A stretch of DNA of 64,000 bases from Thermoflexaceae bacterium (GTDB lineage: Bacteria; Chloroflexota; Dehalococcoidia; Tepidiformales; Tepidiformaceae): the NCBI GenBank assembly GCA_015075555.1, contig JABTUD010000002.1, positions 930,001 to 994,000 on the forward strand, given 5' to 3'. The notes beneath the pieces are model-generated. The model was not told the DNA's origin. It worked only from the letters and a program-made list of their open reading frames with translations, and ran no database searches. Of this stretch, positions 54,874 through 64,000 are shown one piece after another. The position numbers and the translations under genes were made by a program. Each line of letters begins with the position of its first letter. The stretch's first letter is position 1.

Positions 54874-56294
54874 GAGGCCACCCCCGCAAGGGCCTTGCCG
54901 GCTTCAAGCATGGGTTCCACGAGCTCCTCCGAGCGGACTTCGGTGTAGATACGAAGCAGAGGCTCCGTCCCGGACAGGCGGAGCAACAGCCAGCCTTCAT
55001 CGATGAGAAAGCGCCAGCCATCGAGACGGTCGCTGGCGGTGACAGGGCGGCCGGCAATCTCGGCCGGGGACGCCGCGTTGAGCCTGGCCCGGACTGCATC
55101 GTTGGCGCCGGGCTGGAGCTCGAAGTCGAGGCGCCGGTAAAAGTGCGGGCCGGTGATGGCGAAGACATCGCGGAGGAGCTCGGAAGGGGGGCGCCCGGTC
55201 GCGGCCACATAGTCGAGCAGGTAAAGGCCGGCCAGGATGCCGTCGCGTTCGGGGAGGTGGCCACGGAAGCCGTACCCGCCCGATTCTTCGCCACCAATGA
55301 GCGCGTCCTTGTCCATCATGAGAGGCCCAATGTGCTTGAAGCCAACGGGCGTTTCGAGGCATTCGACGCCATAGTGGCGGGCGAGCAGGTTGGCCATGCG
55401 GGTGGTGGTTATGGAACGCACGATAGCGCCGCGAAGCTGCCGTTCGCCAAGAAGGTAGTTCACCAGGAGGGCGAAGGTGCGGAGCTGGTCGACATAGACG
55501 CCCTTCTCGTCCACGAGGCCAGTGCGATCGGCGTCGCCGTCATTGGCGATGCCAATGGAGTAGCTGCCGGCCGCGACAAGGGTGAGGAACTCGCCGAGAT
55601 TCGATTCGATGGGCTCAGGGGCGCGAATGCCCGGGAAAAGCGGGTTGCGCTCGTTGTGGATTTCAGTGACAGAGGTGGCGCCACCACCGAGGAGCTCTGC
55701 GAAGAGACCGGCGCCGGCGCCGAACATCGGGTCGGTTGCGACGCGCAGGCCGGCCGAGCGGATGCGAGGAACATCGACCTGGCGGCCAAGGGCGGTGAGG
55801 TAACCGGGGATGGGATCGAAGCGGGCGATGCTGTCGCTGCTGGCCGGGGCGAGCCTGACATGCGCATGGGCGGCGAGGATTGCGGGCACGCGCGATTCGA
55901 TGTCGGCAACTATCTCGGGGGAGGCGCTGCCGCCGTAGTGGGGCTTCACCTTGATCCCGTTCCACTGGTAGGGATTGTGGGAGCTGGTGACAACGACGCC
56001 GCCGCAGGCGCCTGTTTCGATGATGCGATAGCTCAGGGCGGGCGTGGGCGCCGGGCGGCTGGCGAGCTGGACCGTGAACCCTGCTCCTGCCAGAACGCGT
56101 GCCACCACCAGGGCGAACTCGTCGGAAAGAAAGCGCGTGTCGTAGCCGACGACGACGGGTCGGCCCTTGCCGTAGGTGTGACTGAAGTGGTCCGCAACGG
56201 CGCGGGCGCAGGCACGGACGTTCTCGAAGGTGAATTCCTCGGCGATGATGGCTCGCCAGCCATCGGTACCGAAGCGTACAGGATTAGCTGCCAT
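54870..56294 (-). CDS. Phosphoglucomutase/phosphomannomutase
   Basis: Alpha-D-phosphohexomutase. I use ATG 56294 (MAANPVRFGTDGWR); 56303 is also possible. Phosphoserine loop VVVTSSHNPYQWNGIK (about 105), Mg loop IANDGDADRTGLV (about 242), sugar loop GGEESGGYGF (about 325), phosphate-binding RLSGTEPLLRIY near the C-terminus. 474 residues. Start overlaps the 3' end of the nucleotidyltransferase gene by 11 bases. Whether glucose or mannose is preferred cannot be told. Confidence 0.95.
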   Translation of the reverse strand: MAANPVRFGTDGWRAIIAEEFTFENVRACARAVADHFSHTYGKGRPVVVGYDTRFLSDEFALVVARVLAGAGFTVQLASRPAPTPALSYRIIETGACGGVVVTSSHNPYQWNGIKVKPHYGGSASPEIVADIESRVPAILAAHAHVRLAPASSDSIARFDPIPGYLTALGRQVDVPRIRSAGLRVATDPMFGAGAGLFAELLGGGATSVTEIHNERNPLFPGIRAPEPIESNLGEFLTLVAAGSYSIGIANDGDADRTGLVDEKGVYVDQLRTFALLVNYLLGERQLRGAIVRSITTTRMANLLARHYGVECLETPVGFKHIGPLMMDKDALIGGEESGGYGFRGHLPERDGILAGLYLLDYVAATGRPPSELLRDVFAITGPHFYRRLDFELQPGANDAVRARLNAASPAEIAGRPVTASDRLDGWRFLIDEGWLLLRLSGTEPLLRIYTEVRSEELVEPMLEAGKALAGVAS

Positions 56295-57303
56295 TTCCCG
56301 CATGATACCGGGTCCGGGGCTCAATGCTCGTCCCGGGGGGGACGATTGCGCGCGGTTCGATCACGGCGTGGCTGCCGACGACGGCGCCGGTCACGGTGGC
56401 GGACTCACCTACCTGTACGCCATCAGCGAGGATGGCGCCGCTCACAACGGCTCCTTCGCCGATGCTTACGGACTCCCAGAGGAGCGAGTCATTGACCGAT
56501 GCGTGCGCCCCAACCCGGCTGCCCGCACCGAGCGAGGAACCGGCGACAATTGCGGTAGTGTCAATGGCGACGCCCTCAGCGATGGGCTGGCAGTGGCCGC
56601 GGGCAAGAAGTTCGCGATTGAGTGCGAGGTAGCGGGCAGGGCTGCCGATATCGGCCCAGAGCCCGGCAAAGCGGTAGCCGAGCACATTGCGGCGGCGGGC
56701 AACGAGAGACGGGAAGAGGGTCTCCTCAACCCGGACGGCGCCGGGCGGTATCTCATCAACGAGCCCGGGTTCGAAGATCCAGACGCCGGCGTTGACGAGG
56801 CGGCCCGGGGCAGTGCCGGGCGGCGGCTTCTCGACGAAGCCAGTGACCAGCCGCTGTTCATCGACGACGGCGACGCCGAACTGGGAGGGATCGTCGACCT
56901 CATAGAGGGCGAGCGTCAGGTCGGCGTCGGCTGCCTGGTGGGCCTGGAGGGCATCGGCGAAATCGAAGTCGGCGAAGACATCGCCGTTGACGACGGCGAA
57001 GCGGCCTTCCACGCCGGCTTCGCTCACAGCATTACGGATTGCACCGCCCGATTCGAGCCGCTGGTGTTCGAGGACCTGGACGACCTCGATGCCGTGGACG
57101 CGGCCACCCGGGTAGGCAGCAGCCAGGTCTTCGTTGTTGAGGCCAATGGCGAGAATCGCGCGCTGGAAGCCAGACCGGCCGAGCCATTCCAGCAGGTAAG
57201 CAATGGCCGGCCGGTTGCAAAGCGGCACAAGGCTCTTGTGGCGCGTGTGGGTCAGCGGCCGAAGCCGCGTCCCCTGGCCGCCGACAAGGACGATTGCGTC
57301 CAT
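56284..57303 (-). CDS. Sugar-phosphate nucleotidyltransferase (mannose-1-P guanylyltransferase-like)
   Basis: Makes an NDP-hexose for glycan synthesis. N-terminal NTP-transferase: LVGGQGTRLRPLTHTRHKSLVPL (about 5-27), VVNGDVFADFDF (Mg-binding Asp), GFVEKPPPG and NAGVWIFEP. C-terminal left-handed beta-helix of about 80 residues with hexapeptide repeats (VGAHASVNDSLLW, ILADGVQVGESATVTGAVVG). This layout matches GMPP-B/ManC-like and some glucose-1-P enzymes. 339 residues, upstream of mutase and isomerase in one operon. Confidence 0.9.
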   Translation of the reverse strand: MDAIVLVGGQGTRLRPLTHTRHKSLVPLCNRPAIAYLLEWLGRSGFQRAILAIGLNNEDLAAAYPGGRVHGIEVVQVLEHQRLESGGAIRNAVSEAGVEGRFAVVNGDVFADFDFADALQAHQAADADLTLALYEVDDPSQFGVAVVDEQRLVTGFVEKPPPGTAPGRLVNAGVWIFEPGLVDEIPPGAVRVEETLFPSLVARRRNVLGYRFAGLWADIGSPARYLALNRELLARGHCQPIAEGVAIDTTAIVAGSSLGAGSRVGAHASVNDSLLWESVSIGEGAVVSGAILADGVQVGESATVTGAVVGSHAVIEPRAIVPPGTSIEPRTRYHAGNGS

Positions 57304-57321
57304 TGCGGCTCGGTCGCTCCT

Positions 57322-58521
<1,200 letters not shown>

Positions 58522-58580
58522 TGCCGGTCCTGTTCGGTGGTGGATTTGCCTCGGCGCCGATGCCCGGGATTGCGGGCATT

Positions 58581-58606
58581 GAAAAACCCCTCACGGGGGA
58601 GGGGTT
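58581..58606 (-). terminator. Riboswitch-controlled terminator before metK
   Basis: AACCCCTC and GAGGGGTT (58606-58599 with 58592-58585) make an 8-bp stem followed on the minus strand by TTTTC. It lies between the SAM aptamer and the metK start. Confidence 0.88.
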
Positions 58607-58695
58607 GGCCGCGCCCTGAGGCGCCTGGTCCCCTCCAGCAGAGGGGCGGGCATCGGCTGCCCGCCTTTTGTTGCCCGCTGCCGATGCGGCGGGCC

Positions 58696-58774
58696 GCGTC
58701 GTCTTGGCACCTTGGAGGCATAACCAGGTTGCCGGGTGTGGCGGGCATGAGCCCGGTTCACCCTCTTGACGCAC
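58696..58774 (-). ncRNA. SAM-I/IV-class riboswitch controlling metK
   Basis: Minus strand from 58774: GTGCGTCAAGAGGGTGAACC, then an arm GGGCTCATGCCC, CACACCCGGCAACC, and AAGGTGCCAAGACGACGC. CAAGAG, CCCGGCAACC and AGGTGCCAA are the conserved core of the SAM-I/SAM-IV clan; CGTC and GACG close the outer helix. The sequence after GGTGCCAA differs from classic SAM-I, so it may be a SAM-IV or I/IV variant. A TACTAT -10 lies at 58785-58780. SAM should favour the terminator, lowering metK. Confidence 0.88.
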
Positions 58775-58825
58775 TTTGCATAGTAGCAGGAACGCCGCGT
58801 GATGGTCACGCGCTATACTCAGGAC

Positions 58826-59077
58826 ATGGGCACGACTTCCACTGTTTACCAGGCGGTCCGAGAGCAGGCCCTCAAGCTCGGCGAGGATGAGCGCGAGCTG
58901 CTCATGGTCGAATTGGCCGCCAGCATCGAGGCAGGCCGGGAACCGGGCTACGAGGCAACCTGGGCCACCGAAATCCGCCGGCGATTGGACGACATCGACC
59001 AGGGCAAGGCGGAACTGCTCGATGAGGACCACCTCGACGCGTTTGTGTGGGGCGAAGGCGCACGCGAGTCTGCCTGA
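58826..59077 (+). CDS. Addiction-module antitoxin (RelB/ParD-like)
   Basis: 83 residues from ATG 58826 (MGTTSTVYQAVREQALKLG). The pattern LGEDERELLMVELAASIEAGREPGYEATWATEIRRRLDDIDQGKAELLD matches the small 'addiction module' proteins that pair with RelE/ParE toxins. TATACT at 58814-58819 is only 6 bases before the ATG, so the transcript is probably leaderless. No Shine-Dalgarno. Divergent from the metK riboswitch; toxin gene follows 3 bases later. Confidence 0.82.
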   Translation: MGTTSTVYQAVREQALKLGEDERELLMVELAASIEAGREPGYEATWATEIRRRLDDIDQGKAELLDEDHLDAFVWGEGARESA

Positions 59078-59080
59078 AAT

Positions 59081-59368
59081 ATGCGGATACGCGCGGAGCG
59101 GCGTGCGGCTGAGGAACTCCTGGCGATCCGGATGTGGTACCGCCAGCAGAGCCCGACTGCCGAGGCGTCCTTTTTCGATGCCTACGAGCGGGCGAAACAA
59201 ACGCTTCGCGCCTCACCCGCTGCGGGGGCTCCCTTTCTTGGAGGCACGCGCAGACTGGTGATGACCGGGTTCCCGTACAGCGTCGTCTACAGAACTGAGA
59301 ACGACTGGGTCACGATCGTAGCCATAGCACACGCCAAACGAAGGCCGGGGTACTGGACCAAGGGCTGA
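59081..59368 (+). CDS. RelE/ParE-family toxin
   Basis: 95 residues: RIRAERRAAEELLAIRMWYR, ASFFDAYERAKQTLRASPAAGAPFLGGTRRLVMTGFPYSVVYRTEN and VTIVAIAHAKRRPGYW. The helix pair followed by a beta sheet and the closing AIAHAKRRPGYW is the ParE/RelE family signature. Either a gyrase poison (ParE) or ribosome-dependent RNase (RelE); I lean to ParE-like from the PGYW ending. Forms a typical TA operon with the preceding antitoxin. Confidence 0.85.
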   Translation: MRIRAERRAAEELLAIRMWYRQQSPTAEASFFDAYERAKQTLRASPAAGAPFLGGTRRLVMTGFPYSVVYRTENDWVTIVAIAHAKRRPGYWTKG

Positions 59369-59416
59369 CAACCGCCCTGGCCGGACGGCCGGGGCCGATC
59401 GATGGCCACCCGCTAC

Positions 59417-60709
<1,293 letters not shown>

Positions 60710-60749
60710 CTACCGGGGCCGGCGTACCTGGAAGCCCTGCCCGGAGCGC

Positions 60750-61658
60750 TCAGCGCCTGAGCGTCACGAAAGAACCATGATATCGGCGGCCCCGAATAGA
60801 CGCTCGGAGCCGGCGGAGAGAGGCGCCAAAGCCCAGGACATCACGGCGGGCGGCGCTCGCCTCCACGAGCTGGCAGGCTTCTCTATAGCCGAGGCGCTCG
60901 TAGGCTGCGACGGCGGGGCGATTGGAGGGGTCGACCGTGAGGACGACGGTTGAGCAGAAGGCGAGGAGAGTCTCGGTGACGGCGCTGGTGGCAGCGGTGG
61001 CATAGCCGCGGCCACGGTAGGCGGGGTGGGTGAAGACGTTGCCGACGACGGCAACGCCCTCCTGGGGAGAGACAACGTGGGTGCCGGCAACGGCGGCGAG
61101 CCGGCCCTGGACCACTACGCCGCGATAGACACCCCTGTCGAGGTGTTCGGGCACGTAGTAGCTGGGGCCACCTTCCGAGCCGTAGAGAGCGTTGACGCGA
61201 CGGATATCGAGACCGGTCAGAGGGACGGTCGTCACATCGGAAAACGGGATGAACGCCCCACCCATGACGCTCATGCGGATCATCGTCTGCTGGGTGGCGA
61301 GACGAAAGACGCGCTTCAGCACATCGATGTGCTGGGGCTGGGCGGTGGTGTAGGTATGGGATGGCCCGGGGTGAATGGAGAGGATGGCAGCGACTGCGTC
61401 CGGGTCACCCATGACGAAGGTGGCGTCGCCGAGGCCGCCCTTGCTGTGCAGCACCAGCCCGGAGCCAGATTCGCCCCAGGCGCGGTACCAGTGGGCGCGC
61501 TCGTAGAGCCCGGGTTCGAGCTGGCCGAGGGCATAGGCGGTGTAGTCGATGCGCGGCTTCAGGATTTCGCGGATGCGCGCCGGGTCGCGAAGGCGCTGGA
61601 CGATGTAGTCGTAATGGCGCCGCGTGGCTCCTTCCCAGCGCATCTCGTTCTCGGCCAC
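60750..61658 (-). CDS. GNAT-family N-acetyltransferase
   Basis: 302 residues. The C-terminal GNAT domain has the acetyl-CoA pyrophosphate loop VVGNVFTHPAYRGRGYATAATSAVTE (about 192-217) and the strand VVLTVDPSNRPAVAAYERLGY. The N-terminal half (about 170 residues) is a degenerate GNAT-like fold (GLVLHSKGGLGDATFVMGD), as in two-domain FR47-like proteins. GTG 61658 overlaps the TAG of the upstream kinase. Substrate unknown. Last gene of the mtnA-mtnP-kinase operon. Confidence 0.87.
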   Translation of the reverse strand: MAENEMRWEGATRRHYDYIVQRLRDPARIREILKPRIDYTAYALGQLEPGLYERAHWYRAWGESGSGLVLHSKGGLGDATFVMGDPDAVAAILSIHPGPSHTYTTAQPQHIDVLKRVFRLATQQTMIRMSVMGGAFIPFSDVTTVPLTGLDIRRVNALYGSEGGPSYYVPEHLDRGVYRGVVVQGRLAAVAGTHVVSPQEGVAVVGNVFTHPAYRGRGYATAATSAVTETLLAFCSTVVLTVDPSNRPAVAAYERLGYREACQLVEASAARRDVLGFGASLRRLRASIRGRRYHGSFVTLRR

Positions 61659-62572
61659 TACTTCCCAACCTCGAAGTGAGTGAGCGCGCGGAACTCCAGG
61701 TAGCGGGCTTCGACTTCGTCGCGGGTAAGGGTGAGGAGCCGGGCGGGCCCATAGCCTTCGACCTGGAAGGAAGCGACGGTCGAGCCGTAGACGACGGCGC
61801 GCCGGACCTGGGCGGCTGTTACCTCGGGGAGCGTATCGAGGTAGCCGAGGAAGCCGCCGGCGAAAGCGTCCCCGGCGCCGGTGGGGTCGACAACTTCTTC
61901 AAGCGGGTAGCCGGGGGCAACGAAGTAGTCGTCCTCGCTCACGAAAGCAGCGCCGTACTCTCCAAGCTTGATGATGACGCCGGCCGGGCCGCCGTTCAGC
62001 AGGGCCCGGCCGGCCCTGGCGATGCTCGGCGTGCGGGCGATTTCGCGGGCCTCGCTTTCGTTGAGGGAGACGAAGCCGGCCTGGCGCATGGTGAGACGCA
62101 GCTCATCGAGGGCGCCGTCGATGAAGAACTTGATCGTGTCTACCATGGTGATGCGAGGAGCGGCGAGCGCACCCATGATGTTTCGCTGGAGCACGGGGTC
62201 GCCAGCGGCAAGGAAGGCCGTGGAGGAGCCCTCCCAGCCGGGTGGAAGGCGGGGCTGCCAGCCGGCGTTGACGCCAAGCTCGGTGTAGAGGGTGTCGCGG
62301 GTGTTCATATCGAAGTGGTAACGCCCACCCCAGCGGCTGGTCTTGCCGCCGGGGATGGTTTCAAGGCCGGCGAGGTCAATGCCGCGGCCTTCGAGCTTCT
62401 GGCGCTCGGGGGTAGGGAAGTCATCGCCGATGGCGGCGAGGAGACGGACATCGGTGAAAAGCGCGCCGGCCAGGGCGGCGCAGGTGGCGGAGCCGCCGAG
62501 GGAATCTCTCACCTTCGCGAAGGGCGTCTCAATCTCATCGATGGCAACCCAACCGGCAACGAGGAGGGTCAC
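61658..62572 (-). CDS. PfkB-family sugar/nucleoside kinase
   Basis: 304 residues. N-terminal signature DSLGGSATCAALAGALF (about 23-39), and the catalytic loop DPTGAGDAFAGGFLGYL (about 229-245) with base Asp. GTG 62572 overlaps the mtnP stop (GTGA). Placed between the MTA phosphorylase and an acetyltransferase; it could phosphorylate adenosine or a 5-methylthioribose-type sugar, closing a nucleoside salvage loop, but specificity cannot be read from sequence. Confidence 0.92.
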   Translation of the reverse strand: MTLLVAGWVAIDEIETPFAKVRDSLGGSATCAALAGALFTDVRLLAAIGDDFPTPERQKLEGRGIDLAGLETIPGGKTSRWGGRYHFDMNTRDTLYTELGVNAGWQPRLPPGWEGSSTAFLAAGDPVLQRNIMGALAAPRITMVDTIKFFIDGALDELRLTMRQAGFVSLNESEAREIARTPSIARAGRALLNGGPAGVIIKLGEYGAAFVSEDDYFVAPGYPLEEVVDPTGAGDAFAGGFLGYLDTLPEVTAAQVRRAVVYGSTVASFQVEGYGPARLLTLTRDEVEARYLEFRALTHFEVGK

Positions 62573-63444
62573 GGCAGCACCCCCAGCCGGCGCGCAAGGA
62601 TGGGGCCGAGCCGCTTGCGGGCCGCCTCATCGATAGCTTCTGGCGCGGTTACGAGCGCGGCATCGAGAGCGGTGTGGCAGGTGCAATCACCTTCGGGAAG
62701 CCCATGGACGAGTTGACGAACGGCGGCGCGGCTCATTTCGACATTGCGCTGGAGGACTGCGAACACGGTCGCCGCATCTACAGCATCGTGGTCGTGGTGC
62801 CATGCGTCGTAGTCAGTGACAGCGGCAAGGACGCTGTAGCAGAGCTCCGCCTCGCGCGCGAGGCGCGCCTCGGGAAGGGCGGTCATGCCCACGATATGGG
62901 CACCCCAGGAGCGGAAGAGATGGCTCTCGGCACGTGTGCCGAAGGCGGGGCCTTCAATGACGACGTAGGTGGCGCCTTCGCTCACCGTGGCCCCGGCGCG
63001 GCGGGCAGCGGCGGCGACCGCGCTGCACAGCGAATCGCAGAAAGGGTCGGCCATGGCGATGTGGGCCACGACACCGTGGCCAAAGAAGGTGGCGGGACGC
63101 TGACCGGCCGTGCGATCGATGAGCTGGGCCGGCACGGCCATATCGCCGGGGTGATACCCCTCGTCGAGGCTCCCGACGGCGGAAACGGCGAGGACACGCC
63201 GCACGCCCAGGGACTTCAGAGCCCAGAAGTTGGCCCGCTGGGGGAGCTCCGACGGGAGGAGCGAATGGCCACGCCCGTGGCGGGCGAGAAAGGCCACGCG
63301 GCGTCCATCGAGGTTGCCCACGCGGATGGCATCGCTGGGAGCTCCGAAGGGGGTTTCGATCCTGATCTCTTCAACGCCACCGAGGCCGGGCATCTCATAG
63401 AAGCCCGAGCCGCCGATGACTGCGAGATTGATTGAACCTGGCAC
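62569..63444 (-). CDS. mtnP: S-methyl-5'-thioadenosine phosphorylase
   Basis: Splits methylthioadenosine (from polyamine or other SAM use) into adenine and methylthioribose-1-P. 291 residues. Phosphate loop VIGGSGFYEMPG (about 9), FLARHGRGHSLLPSELPQRANFWALK (about 53), EGPAFGTRAESHLFRSWG (about 165), GMTALPEARLAREAELCYS (about 189), and the C-terminal CTCHTAL typical of the MTAP branch. Product feeds MtnA, encoded just upstream. Confidence 0.95.
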   Translation of the reverse strand: MPGSINLAVIGGSGFYEMPGLGGVEEIRIETPFGAPSDAIRVGNLDGRRVAFLARHGRGHSLLPSELPQRANFWALKSLGVRRVLAVSAVGSLDEGYHPGDMAVPAQLIDRTAGQRPATFFGHGVVAHIAMADPFCDSLCSAVAAAARRAGATVSEGATYVVIEGPAFGTRAESHLFRSWGAHIVGMTALPEARLAREAELCYSVLAAVTDYDAWHHDHDAVDAATVFAVLQRNVEMSRAAVRQLVHGLPEGDCTCHTALDAALVTAPEAIDEAARKRLGPILARRLGVLP

Positions 63445-63497
63445 GGCCGGCTGCTCTCTGGTGGAAGGGTTGGGTGCAGTTTAGCGGTTTGGCGTAC

Positions 63498-64000
63498 CTA
63501 TGGCTGCCGGAAGAGGTCCGCAATCGCAGCGTGGTATGGGGGACGGAGGACGCCATGCTCGGTGATGATGGCGGTGATGCAGGAGGCAGGGGTTACATCG
63601 AAAGCGGGGTTGTAGGCGTCGACCCCGTCAGGGCTCCAGCGAACCCCCGCGTATCCGCCCACTTCGGCGGGCGACCGGAACTCTATCGGGATCTCTGCGC
63701 CAGAGGGGCAGGCGGGGTCAAAGGTGGAGGTGGGGGCAGCGATGTAGAAGGGAACGGCGTGGCGCGCGGCAACGGCGGCAAGGCCGTAGGTGCCAACCTT
63801 GTTGGCGGTATCGCCATTGGCGGCAATCCGATCGGCGCCGGTGATCACAGCATGGACGATGCCGGAGGCGATGAGCGACGCGGCGGCAGTATCGGGCAGG
63901 AGCGTGCCAGGGATGCCCAGGCGGGTAAGCTCCCAGGCGGTGAGGCGGGCGCCCTGGAGGAGGGGGCGGGTCTCGGTGGCGAAGCAGCGGTCGATGCGCC
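63498..64000 (-). CDS. mtnA: Methylthioribose-1-phosphate isomerase (5' end beyond window)
   Basis: C-terminal part of MtnA (eIF2B-like fold), converting methylthioribose-1-P to methylthioribulose-1-P. Open from the window edge: TRPLLQGARLTAWELTRLGI, LPDTAAASLIASG, then VITGADRIAANGDTANKVGTYGLA with catalytic Asp, PFYIAAPTSTFD and YNPAFDVTP, all diagnostic. About 167 residues are visible, ending at 63498. 53 bases before mtnP on the same strand, so they form one operon. The catalytic Cys lies outside or near the window edge. Confidence 0.96.
   Translation of the reverse strand, partial: RIDRCFATETRPLLQGARLTAWELTRLGIPGTLLPDTAAASLIASGIVHAVITGADRIAANGDTANKVGTYGLAAVAARHAVPFYIAAPTSTFDPACPSGAEIPIEFRSPAEVGGYAGVRWSPDGVDAYNPAFDVTPASCITAIITEHGVLRPPYHAAIADLFRQP

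Overview
The window is 64 kb of GC-rich bacterial chromosome. My best guess is the phylum Chloroflexota (Dehalococcoidia-like), an inference from gene content: thiolase/DUF35 pairs, divergent nitroreductase-like pairs, a K+-independent proton-pumping pyrophosphatase, DUF3303 and a T-box on thrS. No rRNA or taxonomic marker confirms it. Genes are dense, often overlap by 1-4 bases (ATGA/GTGA), and about a third start with GTG or TTG. Long antisense ORFs are common and are shadows.

Layout. 0-13 kb: dehydrogenase, lipoprotein, pyrophosphatase, two sensor kinases, AlkA-type glycosylase, tRNA-Ser, NnrS-like membrane protein, and purH under a ZTP riboswitch, then tRNA-Lys. 13-17 kb: exported zinc-phospholipase-like protein and an Asp-box lipoprotein. 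17-22.4 kb: a siderophore-iron ABC importer divergent from a siderophore-interacting flavoprotein, with DtxR/IdeR-like sequences between. 22.4-31 kb: cupredoxin, NarL-type two-component system, MMPL exporter, peptide ABC importer. 31.5-39.4 kb: two acyl-CoA gene sets (DUF35 + thiolase + SDR + two nitroreductase-like proteins; thiolase-like + DUF35 divergent from two MaoC hot-dog proteins) around coaE. 40-43 kb: thrS with T-box, DinB, DUF3303. 43.4-50.9 kb: an accessory island, locally AT-rich, with exported proteins, a HExxHxxGxxD metallopeptidase, nested IS481-type elements, and a second partial copy of ilvN plus a small HTH gene. 51-64 kb: housekeeping: ilvBN, sugar-phosphate enzymes for nucleotide-sugar supply, metK under a SAM riboswitch, a toxin-antitoxin pair, ahcY, and the methylthioadenosine salvage genes mtnP and mtnA.

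Two themes link the genes. First, one-carbon and purine metabolism is under RNA control: ZTP senses purine/folate stress at purH, SAM at metK and uncharged tRNA-Thr at thrS. MetK, AhcY, MtnP and MtnA together make SAM and recycle both of its by-products. Second, the 43-51 kb island carries a small secretome flanked by direct repeats and mobile DNA, and is the most likely place for something undescribed.

Caution: more than twenty genes, including essential ones such as coaE, are broken by 1-2 base indels, many in homopolymers or short repeats, with the rest of the protein intact in the next frame. I read most as assembly or sequencing errors and give the restored span, naming the break in each entry. 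Intact genes (purH, thrS, ilvB, ilvN, metK, ahcY, mtnP) show that the reading frames are otherwise sound.
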